Assembly: GCF_000151665.1 (NCBI RefSeq)
Contig: NW_013171823.1
Coordinates: 186,001 to 250,000, forward strand
DNA from: Blastocystis hominis
Taxonomy: Eukaryota > Sar > Bigyra > Opalinata > Blastocystidae
Reading direction: 5' to 3'
Length of the DNA: 64,000 bases
Numbering within the stretch: position 1 is the first letter of the stretch; each line of letters begins with the position of its first letter. Below are positions 1-13,000 of the stretch, one piece after another. The notes below the pieces were generated by a model that did not search any database, was not told where the DNA came from, and saw nothing but the letters and a program-made list of their open reading frames with translations. The position numbers and the translations under genes were made by a program.

Positions 1-9
1 AATCCATAG

Positions 10-1241
10 AAGTAGTAGAAGGAATCGTGGATTTGGATCATGGAAGTCGATTTGAAGGCTTGGTATTGACAGAAAACAAGTTGGGAATTCCATTTGGATA
101 TGGTGAAATGTATGATGATGATGGATTCTTGGTGTACAAAGGCATAATGATCAATTGGAAACGATTTGGCTATGGAACGAGTTATCATAATAATGGATGT
201 ATTGAATATGAAGGATATTGGTGTGATGATAATCGATTTGGAATTGGAAAAGTGTATGATCGATATGGTAAATTAGTGAATGAATGTGAATGGTATAATG
301 GAATTGAAAGTGATATCGATTATGAAGGAGATGGCTCAGAACCACTGAATACCGGAATGAAACATTTGAAACTGAGTGACAATTGTGTATTGGTTGATTG
401 GGATGTTTCATTGTTGTATAATTTGGAATCAATCGAAATCGGGAATCATTGTTTTGAATCAGTGCAAACATTCCAAATCGATGGATTGAATCGATTGAAA
501 ACGATCAAAATCGGAATCAATTCATTCACTCAGAATAAATACTGGTATGGAAACAACAAATCGAAATCATTCCATATATTGAATTGTGAATCATTGGAAT
601 CGATAGAAATTGATCGATACAGTTTCAGTGATTTTGCTGGAGACTTTGAATTGAAGAATCTGCCACAATTACAATTCATTCAAATTGGTATACTTGAATA
701 TGGTTCATGCAATTTCTATGGTAGTTCATTTGTGATTCGAGGTATTGATATGATATTGAATATTTGATTGAATGCATAGATCTTCCAAATCTACAATCCA
801 TTACATTAGGTTATTGGACATTCCGTGATTCATTATCAACAATAATCGAAAGTATTGAATGAATTCGAATGAAATGATTGATGTAGATCTGCCATCATTA
901 CAATCCATTACACTCGGTCAAAGTACACTTCGAGGAACGAAAAATGATTCATCATGTTCATTGAGAATGTGCAGTATGAGTGAAATGAATTGAAATGATT
1001 GAGTAATTTAGATCTGCCTAATCTTACATCCATCAATTCTAAAGGAGGCAGTTTCAAATATTGTCGTTGGATAACTTTAGAAAGTAGTTTTCCTTATTGA
1101 ATGGTGTTAGTACTTAGACATTCCTAATCTTCAAATGGTCAAGCTAAATAAAACATCAAAATTTGTTCAATCAATATTAATTTCAAGTATTGATTGGTTG
1201 ATTTGATTTTAGTTGATAGGTGTTTCCTCCATTCTCGCTAA
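10..1241 (+). CDS. MORN-LRR family protein A, 5' end outside window
   Basis: The first exon lies left of the window. Bases 1-9 look like an intron end and coding resumes at 10 with EVVEG, matching the second exon of paralogue B. The N-terminal half has MORN-like units (phenylalanine-glycine-tyrosine-glycine spacing, roughly residues 10-90 of the visible part). Leucine-rich units of the type LxSIxIGxxxFxxV follow. After 742 the gene continues through four LRR exons, each opening with [D/N/E]-LP-x-L, separated by introns of about 35-44 nt that all interrupt the codon after base 1. The last exon and stop (TAA at 1239) are the least certain part. Such repeats usually mediate protein or membrane contacts; the function is unknown. 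Two paralogues lie at 2245-3949 and 39071-41902. Confidence 0.75.
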
Positions 1242-2244
1242 GCATTTCTCAGTGAAAGAGTAACTCTCTGATTTTGATTCAACTCATTTCATAATATAAA
1301 TAGATGACTGATTGTTTCAGACAAATTCGTATACAAGAGTTCATAATTCTATCATATGGGTTGCCCTTTCCTTTGACCATTTTCACCTTTCACTCGATTA
1401 TCGCATATTGACCATTCACAAATGATAAATCCAATTTACCAATAACCAGGAATATTGCATCTGATAGTGACACAATGGAAAGGTTCGAATCGATTGAGAT
1501 TTGGTGACGATTATGTTCCTTTGATGTTTGTAATATCAATTGTTATATATTATCATTCTTTCAGGTTATTGTATGAAACAATAGTATCATTTTGGATATT
1601 CCATTTTCATTCACTTATTGCAATCAATCTTCATTCTAGTATATACGCTTCATGATTCAAATAGCATTATGTTATTTCAATCAAATCAGCTTTCAGAAGG
1701 AAATAGAGTGTTTCTCATTTTACTAGTTGCTACGCTTTGTTTTCGTAAAAGTATTCAATCCAATTCAATCCAATCCAATCTGATTCATCGTTTCTATTTG
1801 TCTTTTGATATCACAATTCCAATCTTCAGAACATTGTATAATATTCCAACCTAAATATCTCTATTTTATCTCAATCGAATTGTTCTGAATCACAACATTA
1901 ATTGTACTTACCAAATCGAATCAATATGGTTTTTCCAATTACATTATCTATATCATGAATACCAATATCTTCATTAATAATGGTTTTTACAAATAGAAAC
2001 GAAAAAAATGAACTCATGACAAAACATTCATCTCCTTGCTTCTTATCTTCTGAGGCAATCCAATGAGAATCACACTCCCTAGGACCGTTTTCAGAGTTTA
2101 TGAATAACAAACATCTTCAAGAATTGAACAGCACTTTACAGAATAAAATAGTTCCATACTATTCAGGCTAAACTACTTTGTAAGCAGGATCAAAATGAGA
2201 ACTACACTTACTACACAACTAGAGAATCAATCATTATAGATTCT
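1242..2244. other. AT-rich interval between convergent genes
   Basis: No gene could be supported here. Short open frames exist (1455-1655 and 1618-1854 plus, 1898-2110 minus) but none has a recognisable domain or joins to a neighbour by a plausible 30-nt intron. The minus-strand TGTTTGTT at 2106-2113 is probably the 3'-end signal of paralogue B, giving it a 3' UTR of about 130 nt. The rest could hold gene relics or a long 3' UTR. Confidence 0.4.
2106..2113 (-). terminator. TGTTTGTT 3'-end motif of MORN-LRR B
   Basis: A perfect minus-strand octamer about 130 nt downstream of the TGA of the MORN-LRR B gene. Confidence 0.5.
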
Positions 2245-3949
2245 TCAATTTCGAACATACTTCGACAAGTTCGGATGAACATCTACAATTCAAAAATCAT
2301 TGGCTCAACCCACTTTCTATTTGTGCAATCATAACACATTCAAACGAATTAGGAAGACTCACATCTTTCAATGCATCCACATCTAGAATCACACTCAAAC
2401 ACAGCAACCAACTCACAAACGCGATCCTTCTAGGATAAGCAAAGCTCCATTTCGTCGACACCAACGTAGTTAGTTTGGGTAAATCTAGCGTGTTTACAAC
2501 GCACACAGGAAAAACCTCTTAGACAAAGCGAACAATTATCCGCATTCACACCATCCAATGCAGCATAGCCCAATTGAACTGACTCGAGATTTGGAAGATC
2601 TACATAACATTCCATTATACTCGAACATACTAACAAACTCTGTAGATAGAGAATAAATAAAGGACCGATCACCCAATATGATTTTCTTCAACTTTGGAAG
2701 ATCTTGAAATTGATGCGATTCCTAATTCTCACCTTTTACACAAAACGAAGCAAAGCAGAAATTCGAAGAATTCACTTTCATTGTTCCAATTTGAAGCGAT
2801 TCGAGGCACTGCAAATCGGACAATTCAAACACACCGCCATAATCACAAAAACTGAACTCACCAATGCAAATCGATTTTAGCTTCTCACATTTTACAATAT
2901 GGAAGCATCGATTCAATTTTCGAGCACTTTCATTATCCCACACATCGCTACTCTTTACATTTGTAAAGGAATTCTTTCCGATCTTCACCTTCTCAAGATT
3001 TCGTAGTCCCTCTAATCTGAATTCATTCACATCACCAAAGCAACAATCTCCAATTTCGAGTGTTCGCAACCACTTAAATGCGCTCAAATCTAAGCTTTTC
3101 ACCACATTACAGCAATCCGAATCGATCACAAGATCGGAGATGCCACAAGATACTTCTTTCCATTCATTTAAATTCGACACGAATTGCTTCGTTGAGCAAT
3201 CGTACCATCCACTCACCAAATCCATTCCATTGATTTCTTTCCCATCTTCCCATTCTCCCTCATGGAACGCCATCCTTGTTCTTTCATCGATCAAACATCC
3301 CTTTCCATCGCGTTTAAACTCCCATTCAGATTCGTCAAAACGATAACCTCCAACATACACAGGAATCTGCTTGCTCAAATTCACATTATTCTCGATTACT
3401 TTCAATTCCGTCATTTCATTTCCATCAAATACACGCAATATCTCCTTCAATCGACCTCTCTCCCACACACCTTCCAGCTTCACATCACCTGTATCTTCAT
3501 CGTACTCGATTCCTCTCCCGTTTCGTTTCAAATTACTATCAAATCCTCCTCGATAGCAAACAACACCATTCTCAATACTTAATATCTCCATCATTACACC
3601 ATTCCTTCTGTTTACAATCCGGTACATATTCGTTTGGTTCAAAATATCCTTCCAGTCTTCTTGAAACTTCACTACTCCCCGTTCATATGCAGTAAACCAT
3701 CCAATTCGCCTTTCATTTATTTCTGTCCATTCCTGCTTCAAAACTCCATTTTGAAACAAGAGTTTTCTTCCATTTCTCCCAGATAACACGTATTCATTGG
3801 AATGCTTCCCTTGATAGAATTGCACATCGTATCTCTCTCCATCATATTCAAGTATTCCCTGATTTCCGGTCGCATAGCCATCCAGCAAGTATTCTGCTCC
3901 TTTCACGAGTTCTACGTCATTATCACGAATTATGTATAATACCCAGCAT
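2245..3949 (-). CDS. MORN-LRR family protein B
   Basis: This is a complete paralogue of protein A on the opposite strand. The start is ATG at 3949, followed after only 7 nt of coding sequence by a 31-nt intron; the next exon begins ELVKGAEYLL, parallel to EVVEG in protein A. A long exon (about 3920-2730) holds MORN-like units (YDGERY, YRGGFD, YVGGYRF patterns) and then LRRs of the form LxxLEIGxxCF. It is followed by LRR exons beginning DLP or NLP, spaced by introns of about 30-34 nt that are again phase 1. The stop is TGA at 2245-2247. A longer reading of the large exon adds a hydrophobic N-terminus, but it has no ATG and runs into the 3' end of the preceding gene, so I rejected it. Function unknown. 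Confidence 0.75.
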
Positions 3950-3967
3950 ATAAAAACGAATTTTGAC

Positions 3968-3975
3968 AACAAACA
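3968..3975 (-). terminator. TGTTTGTT 3'-end motif of BLTP1/Csf1 gene
   Basis: A perfect minus-strand octamer 26 nt beyond the BLTP1 TAG and only 19 nt before the ATG of the next gene. Confidence 0.7.
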
Positions 3976-4001
3976 AAAAAGAGTGGCAAAAAACGATCTC
4001 A

Positions 4002-7000
4002 CTATTCTCTTCTCTCTACTACAGAAAGCATCCCATCCACCGTAGATATGACCTGCGCCAACAGTTCAACAAGATAATCATTTGTTGACTTCATCAACTA
4101 TCCATCAAACTCGCCCGCCTTCTCTACCATCGGAGGGAACGTTTTCCGACTGATCGACGGAGTCATGTCGCCCAAAAAGTCAATCTTGGGCATAAACACG
4201 AAGTTCTCACTATCAGCTACAAATCAGTGTGTTCAAGCAGTTTGACGATATAAATAATCCGCTTCTTCGGCCACTGGCTGCTTCGGTTTTGTGGATCCAT
4301 TGTCCTGGATGGAAAGAGACGACAGAAGCGCAGAGATCGTCTGGTTCCCTTCATTGCTTTCCTTCATCTCTTTCATGATCCTGCCAATCAGCTCGCTCCC
4401 TCTCTCCCACTTATTAAACGTGTCCATCAGATTCATATAGTCCAGAATGTTCGTCGAGATCTTGATCTTATCCCTGAAGTCTGTGATATATCGCTAGCCA
4501 TCAGCCCTCTTCTCCACTCCCACCGTGATTTGCACCGTTTTCCTCTTCTCCATCGAAACCTCCTCCGTCATCTGCAGTTTCACCTTCGGAATCTCCAGAA
4601 TATTCTTCTCCACGTGTCTCTGTCTGTTCTTTTCCAGCTGGTTCAGCACGCAGCTGTCGATCACCACGAACAGGTTTCGGATCTGCAACCCCTTCGACGG
4701 ATTCTGGCTCTGTTCGTACTCCACCCCGATATTCTCAATCACTGCTTGCGACCAAATGTTATCTCGGTAGCTAACCTTCATTCCCTCACACCGATCCCAC
4801 ATGGAGGCGTCCACCGTCTGCACCTGCACCACCAAACTCCCGTTCTGCGAGTCGAAAGCCGCCTTGGATCCTCCGGATTCCAGCGCGGAAGCCGAGTGAA
4901 GGTCGGCTGCGGGCGCGTAGACAGCGCGAGACGGCGTGTCGGTCTGCTGGATGGGCACTAGAGGAGAGAGAGAGAGACCAAAAGCGAACGGAGCGTTTGG
5001 ATTTTGGAGAGCTCTTTCGAGATATAGTCACTACAATAAAGGGATTGGCCGAAGCAAACCGAATCTCTGCGGACACGCGAATCACGGCGTCCACCATCAG
5101 CTGCTCCAAAATCACCTGGGTGTCGCGGATGTCCACGCGGATGCGATGGTTATGCTGAATGGGAGTCACACTGTTGATGATCTGATGATTAAGCTGTGGA
5201 AACGAGGATACGTCCTCGATGATGAGAGTGATTCCATTGTTCAGCAGACACAACGCGGGACGCGGGTCGCTCTCATTTCCGGTGGAAAATCCTCGAATCT
5301 GCTCATGACAAAAATAGTGGGGAAAACTGTCAAGAAAACGCTGGGCAAAGGAATCAGCGACGATCCTCCCTGGTACTGCGTGTACTGCAGCCAGAACCTG
5401 CAGTTGGTGTCGTTAATGGCGATGGACCAATTCATTCGCTTGTCTCTGCGGCGATCTTCGCGCCGGTAGGAGAAATCATCGCTGATGTTTTCGTTGCGGA
5501 ACGACACGACGATGTCTTGAATGTCGAGCTCGCTATCGATGAGCGAGCTGCCGTTGTAGAGAAGATTGAGGAAGTAGCAGCAGAAGCGGTCTGCGAGTGA
5601 GTAGAGAAAGAGCTAAAGAGGACTGTCGAAGGTTTGTGTGAAGCTGAGATTGTGAACAGAGAGAATGAGATTGCTCGAAATCGCCACCTTTTCTGAGCGA
5701 GTCGCTTTCATTCCTACCGAGAGATCCAGCTTGCATTCCGCCTGGTCGATCGCCAAATAGAAAGAATACTGCGTTAGATCGTAGTCCAGAATCGACAAGG
5801 GCTTCGATGGCTGCTTGGCTTCTTGCGGAATCGACATATGCGAACACGCGTTGATCGCAGAAGTCCACATTTTGAAGAATCGATACCCCACCGCCAGCTG
5901 ACTCAGCACGATCTCCCCCGCGATTTTACCCACCTACAGAAAAGGGGAATCGGGGAAACTACATGAAGATAGCCGGAGGAGAAGGACCAGTTGCTTAGAG
6001 GATGGGAGAACGGGATCTAGATGGAAACGTGGAAACGGAGGTACGAAGTAGAGAGAGCATTCGATTGGCGCGATGGAAAGCGAGAAGAGGGAATTGGAGG
6101 GATTCAAAGCGACGGAGAGCGAGTCCACTGCACGTGAATGAAGGAAAGGAGAAAAACGGGAAACGTGGAACGAACTGAACGCGCAGTTCTCGTCCTCCAT
6201 CGCGCGAATGAACATCGAATAGGAGCAATTCACCGCTTCTGTGCAATGAATTTAACGAGCCATCAGATTACTCGGAAGGGAAACCTCAAGAATCACCGAA
6301 TCCGACGGCTTTTCGACATCAAAACTGCTCACCAGCTTGATCGACGGGAGAATCATCTGTCCGATACACGTGATTCCCACTACGCCTCACTCCAAAAACC
6401 CGATCACACTTTTATTCGGGCTCACTGGAAGCAGCAGATCGTCCGCGTAAAAAGACGATCGCAGTTGCATTCCTTCGGGCAAATCTTCGTGCGTCAGTGC
6501 GGAATCGGCGATGGAATGAAGCGGAAGATCGGCCGAACTGGACAGCGAGCCGAAGTAAGAGAGGAATTCGATGATTGGCGGAGCGATGGTGACCGAACTA
6601 ATCTCCACGCTGATTGTTGCAGTGAGAAGCGATTCTTTGTGCGACGTGAGGACTGGAGAAAGCAGGGAAATGCGACACACCGGGAAGGAAATCTCCGCCG
6701 CTTTTTTATGTGGTTCTAGTTAGTAGAAGAAAAAAGGATTCTCGAACGGTGAGCGTCTGCGTAGACTTGAATGGAGCCTGGGTTATCGACATGGACGACG
6801 GCTTCGATCATCATCTTGTCGGAGAGTTCGGGAGGCGAATCCACGGACGCTTCGTTGGGGTAGAAGGAAGAAGAGTCGGGATTGTCTTGAGGGGTGGAAG
6901 AGGAAGAGGAGGAAGAGAAAGGAGGAAGACGATAAATGTAGTGAATGAGAGCGAAAACGGATTGGTCGATGCGAAGTTCGGGAGTTGTGATTCCGACTAT

Positions 7001-10000
7001 TCGATCATCATTCAAAGCAGAAAGGAAACGATTCAGCTTGATCTGCGGGTTGTAGGAACTGAACGACTCGCCATTGGTGAGCGTTTTCCAATAACAATTC
7101 AGCAATATGGACTTCAGTCTACCTCTCAATCGCCTTCAGCGACCCATACAAGAACACAGTGGTGGCTTCGTTGATGTAGGACTGCAGATTGATCAGACGA
7201 CTCCACACATCCTCCTCAGCATGCGAGATCACTGCCGCCTTCAATTGCTGAAGCTTCGCAGTCTGCGATCGTCAGACCGATTCAATGCTTACCATGACCA
7301 TGAGGGAATCGTGCTGACGCAGCACTCGCTTCAAGCCAAAACTGATCTCTGAAATATGCAGAACGAGGCTTTGATGCGTGATCGATTCCACGATGGGCTT
7401 CGTCATTAGCACCATATCCAAATCAGTGAGTGCGATCTTACACACAAAGCTACGAATGATTAAAAAAAGCTAGAAGAATGAAGAGTACGATGATTCGATC
7501 GTGTTTTCGAGAGGAACGACGGATTGCTTCGGGGCTGGCTGCTTTGCGATTGGATTGGGAGAGCGGATTTGATCCAGCCAGGACAACAGAACGATTTGGA
7601 AGTTTTCGAGAGCGAAGAAGTAGGGATGGTTGAGTGTCACGCCTAACTTCGACTTGGAATCTTCCTCTTCGTATTGAATGCCGACTTTCAAGAACAGAGA
7701 AGACAGATAATAGGCTATGCAGTAGACGCAAACCAATGCGGATTACTCTTCTTGACGTCTTGAGATCGCGTGTAATTGATTGGCTGAAGCGTGTTATACA
7801 GAGCGATTTGATCGATCAGAATCGACAGCTTCCCGTTATCTCTCCTCCTTCTCTCTCCCTACCTGCTTCGTCATGCTCAAACTGCCGCCCAAATGCAGCC
7901 CCGTGCAGATGAATTGAACCACGTTATTGTTCCCATCCACCGCCGCTTTGACCACCAAATCCACTCCCTTCAGCAGCACTTTGCACGTGTACGGCTTCAC
8001 CGTCTTCGGCTCCAGCTTCTCGTCGCGATGCTCCGCGTTGAGGAATCCTGACGGCCCGCTCGAAGCCATCGCGGACTGGAACGGATTGGAACTCGACGTC
8101 GCTGAGGGATTGGAATGGAAGGACACAAGCGTCGCGGAATAGTTCAGATTTCCGTCATTGGCAGGCTGCGGATCCGTGTAGACGGGAGTCTGCAGCTGCT
8201 TCACTTTCTCCATGATGTTGAACCACTTATGATAATGCTCGGTCTCCTTCACCATCTCCAGCTGCAAAATCAGTTTGTCCTACCCGTAAATTCCTTCCAT
8301 AAGCCTTACCGTAATGTCCATCATCATACTCACTTGTCGACTTGTCAATTCCAGCTTCAGCAGATCCACTTCCAGCTGCACGGCCGTTACATCTTCGCTT
8401 ACCGACACCCCGCCATCGCTGGTGTACACCGACGGAGCGTGCGATGTGCGGCCCGAGATGAGCGGCAGTGTCGCGGAAGAAGGGAAGCGCGTGTGCATTC
8501 GCTGCCGCGAACTGTTGAGCGATTGCTGCGAGACTTTGATCAGCAAATTCACTTCGGGGAGCTTGGAAGCGGGGAGAAGTCGCTCCGATCCGCCCGAAAT
8601 CGGCTTGCTCAGCTCGATTTCGTGTTCGAGAATAAGCAGGAATATGGACTGCATGGTGTAGGAGGCCGTGAAGTCGTGAAGCGTGTACGTGACGTAGAAA
8701 TCCGGAATGAATTGGATCTGAAGCGAGCAGTCGCGGACCGTCATCGTTATACAAACGTCTCGCTTCCGACCATCGCCCATTTTCACATCGTTCCCCGCGG
8801 CTCCCGTCGATCCCACCAGGGTCACGTTCTTCTTCACCGTATTCGCCATGCGCTTCATCTTCGTCGCGCCTTTCTGGAGGATGTTCTGATGCGTTCCGCC
8901 TATGAGATCCGCGGAATTGCTCATTCCCATCTGCCCCATCGTGGTAAACGAAGACGAAGATCGATGGTGCCCCGCGATTTGCGTTTTAAACTGGTTGTAT
9001 TTGGAGTAGGCCGCCACGCCCTCGTTCACGTAATCGATCAGCAAGTCCTGCAGTCCGGAGAACTTTTTCAGATAGAGCGGAAGGGTGAACAAAACGGACT
9101 CGACCGAGATGTTGGGACACATCGCGCTTTTGCTGATCGGAATGTACACGTTCGCGTTCTCAATCGATACGAGAAGCTTGTCGCCAAAGCTCTCTTTGCG
9201 GTGTCGATTGTGCATCACGGCGTCTTCCACGACGATCATGCTTTGAGAGAGCTAGGCATAACATAATAACCTCGTTTCCAACATCGATCATCAATGCCTG
9301 GAACGCCTTTCCGGAATCGTAGTTCTCGCGAACGGGATCGTACACACCAGGAGAAGAGTGATAGGACAGGAAAACGGCTTGGTTTTTGAGGCAGAGAGTG
9401 TGAGCGATCTCTTTGGAATCGGGCAGGAAGGAGAACGAGGAATCGCGAAGGGCGAATTGGAACACGACCGCCGACTTGATCCGCAGCCGCTTCTTGCTTC
9501 GCTTTGTGTCCTCTCTGGAGGTGATTCCCTAAGATCACACGCTTTTCTCGTGTCTACATAGAAGGAAGCGAAGGGCGAAGTGGGCGCGGGATCGATGTTA
9601 TACACCATGGACTGATCGGAGTCGCTGTCCTGACTGATCTCGTCCGGATTCTCCTCTAACTGCTGATGAATGTTGCGACGTTTCTCTTTGCGATTGGGCG
9701 ACGGCTCCATGAATTGGTGATAGAACAGCTCGCCCAGAAGGGAAGAATCGAAGATTACTGGACGTTACAATAACACAAGAAAAGCAAACGGAAGATTCCA
9801 GTGCGATGGCGTCGATAGGAAAAGCCGTACGTCTGGCAGAGTCGGTATTTTCGCATCTCACAATGCGAATTGAAAACAGGAATTTCGGTACTGTTCGACT
9901 TCAACAACTGCTGCAACGTCTCCTGTTTCTGCAATTCTAAGAAGGCCTCGACGAGTTGATATCCTTCTTGAATGAGTCGCGGGGAAATCTTCACTAATCG

Positions 10001-13000
10001 TCACACCGTTCCTCTCAAAAATACCGTCGAAATGGTTGTTTCGCACACTGGCATTCACGTCTTTGACCTACGCATCAGTCTTTCCTTTCCATAATCGACT
10101 CCGTCGACGACGTTGAATGACTCGCTGAGATCGATGTTGAACTGATGGTTGACCAATTCGAAAATGTTTCCAGTGCTTTTTGTGCTGTGTGGATCGTGGA
10201 GCTTCAAGGAAGGATTGATGATCAGATTGCAGTTCAGAAGCTGGAACGACAAATCGATCAAAGTATCGGATTGGCCTACGCAATGAATGGATGAAAATAG
10301 AGAAATACGCTTCTGTGTGTTGATCGTATTCTCCGAATATTCGCTTAACAGCATCACCGACATCATGCTCTTTGTATTCGGCGATGTTATCGACTCCAAT
10401 AAATGCTCATAGTCCGTCGGAAGCGGCAGACGCGACCCCAGAAGCGTCGAATAATCCACGTCCCACTCCTTCTTCTTGATACACCCGGAAATCAGACGGT
10501 TCACTTCCTGCACGGCATCCGAAATCTCGCGGCTCGACGTGCCATTGCACAGCATGTACAGCTGATAGGACGCCACAACCGTCGGCCATCCATACACTAC
10601 GATCGATCCAATCCGCAGTCCAAACGCATAGGCGAAAGCAACGTCGGGTAGATATCGTACTCGTTCACCGAGTCTTCGTTTCGCCGCAGTCCTCCTTTTT
10701 CTTCGGTGAGTCGAGGAAGCTATCCATCATCTCTCCATCCCACAATCACGTTTTGAAGCAGTCCGTACTGAAGGAAGGACTGCTGATAGCGCTCGCACGC
10801 GCTGGTCATCCGGAGCTTCATCACGATCTCTTCGATCGCCTGCACAACGCCCATTCGCATCACCACATCCGACGTTTCCTGCCTCAACTCCAAGAGCTGC
10901 ATGCATTGAATCAGCATGTCGCAGCTGAACTTGAGCGTCACGTTCTCCATCTGGATGTTGAACTTCTCGTTCTTCACCACCGCCGTGTCGTTATTTGCAC
11001 GCGATTTCATTTCCAGGCTCAACGACGACTTCGAGTTCAGATTGATCAGCCCGATATTCAGAATCATCGGACTCAATCGCAGCGGTTTCAAGTTCGTTTC
11101 CTTCAGGTAATGCGGTGCAACGAGCTGGTAGTTGCAGCACACTTTCACGTTGCTCACTTTCACAACCTGCGAGCCCAAATTTCCCTCGTGAAGTTCCGGC
11201 GATTTCTGCACGTTCACGCCGCGCTGCGAGCTCTGCGTGTTGTTGATGCGCGAGATCTCCTTCATGAAGTCCTCGTCGAGCGTTCGGTTGATGTAGATGA
11301 TGTTCTCGATCTCCAGACCCATGATGAGCAAGTGCATGCCGCTTCGAGAGAGCTGCTGCGATTTGGGAGGCGCGAAGGAAGGGTTGTAGGGAGAGCAGGA
11401 AGGTCGTTCTTCGGTTCGGAACAGTGCGTCCATGTTGATTTTGCTGCCCGTTACGATGAGATTCGTTTTCTTCGCGGCGGAAAGCGGATGTTGCCCGCCT
11501 GGATTCGATTTCATTTCTCAAAAATTTACTCGTCACGTTGTACTGGAATTGATAATCCTCGCTTGCGGGCAGCGGCATCTGCGATCGGAGATAGCGCTTG
11601 CTCCATCGACTCAGCACCGAAATCGAGGAAACTGGCTCGTTCATTGGAATGTCCGCCAGGTCGCTCAGCACGTCCAGCAAATCTTCGGAGACGGTGATTC
11701 GCGTGTTGTCGTCGAAGTTCACTAGAATCGTCTAGCGCTCACTTCTCTTCTGGAGGCGTACCGTCGACGGATAGAAGCTCGTGTCCGTCACAGAGCGAGG
11801 CTTGTTCGTCGGTCGTTCCATCGCATCGTTTTCGGTCAGCAAAACGTGAGAGAGATTGTAGAGCTGGTCGAATAGGTTGGGATTCACCGTGTTGTTGGGG
11901 ATCTTGCTGGTGTTTCCTCCGATCCAATACACTACAAATTCACTCGGATGCGTTCGTTCTACTTCGAGGAATGTCGTGAACGCATTTGCATACGATCGAA
12001 GGTCGTGAAGGCTTTCTATGCGTCACACACAGCACACTCGCCGACTGCACGCCACAACGCGGCATGTAGGAAACCGACCATTCGCACAGCACGTCGCTGA
12101 GGATCGATTCGTCCATTTCCTCCTCTTGCTCCTGTCGCTCCACCGGGAGATCTACCGATCATTAGTCCTCCCAGTCTCCCACCGCTTTCGCTGGACTCGT
12201 CGATGCTCTCAAACGTGACGGTGCGTTCCTCCTCACTGCTGTCTCTAATGCTTTCGAACTCGTCCTCCGACGTGCTCAGAATCGACTCCATTTCATCGCT
12301 AATCGCATCGAATTCACCCGTCTGCGACAAACTCAGCGGCTCGCCCGCCTTCTTCAGCGACTCAAACAGCGCGCGCTGATCCTCCTCCGATCCGAAATTC
12401 TGCGACAAACGCTGCGAATGCGCGCGAACCAATGGCACTTGGCTGGACTCGTTGTTGCTGAACTGCATAATAAACTGCTGGCGAAGCTGGATGTTCGCTG
12501 CGGAGTGGATTCCGCCCACGGCTTCTTTGATTCGGCGCGCGAGATCGTTGCAGAGATTGTAGTGATTGCTGTATTCGTTGTAATGACAGTCCAGCGCCAT
12601 GCCGCGGTTTCGCTGCGTGAGCAATCGGCAGCGATCGACGGCCTGAATAAACGCTTTCTGGAGCGAAGACTCGCGCATTTCGACGCCACTGCTGTATCTA
12701 CGATCGATCGGGGAAATGGAGAAGGCAGTACATCGCGATTCGCATCGTGCAGAGCACTTCGCCGATCCCTAAGAAGCGTTGATGGCTGAAGCTATCGAGA
12801 AGAGTTTGCTCGTTTTCGGATGGGGAAGTGATAGAATCTTTTAATGAGGACGTCGGTCCCGAGACGTAGTCGACGCCTTTCAATACGCGCAGAACGAGCG
12901 TGGGAACGTTGACGATGAGGCGAGATCGCGAAGAGAGCGTGATGATGGTATCGAATTTGACGGAAATGGGGTTGGGGATGGAGAGTAAAAACACGTTGCT

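Noticed and set aside
1470-1490. GGTTCGAATC as a tRNA T-arm
   Set aside because: No acceptor, D or anticodon stem can be folded around it.
2722-4002. Hydrophobic N-terminal extension (FFATLFCLLSKFVFICW) on MORN-LRR B
   Set aside because: It starts at GTG within the previous gene's 3' end and spans its TGTTTGTT; a 31-nt intron after ATG 3949 restores homology to paralogue A.
8115-9266. 383-codon plus-strand ORF, and 10753-11697 likewise
   Set aside because: Arg/His-rich shadows opposite BLTP1 exons.
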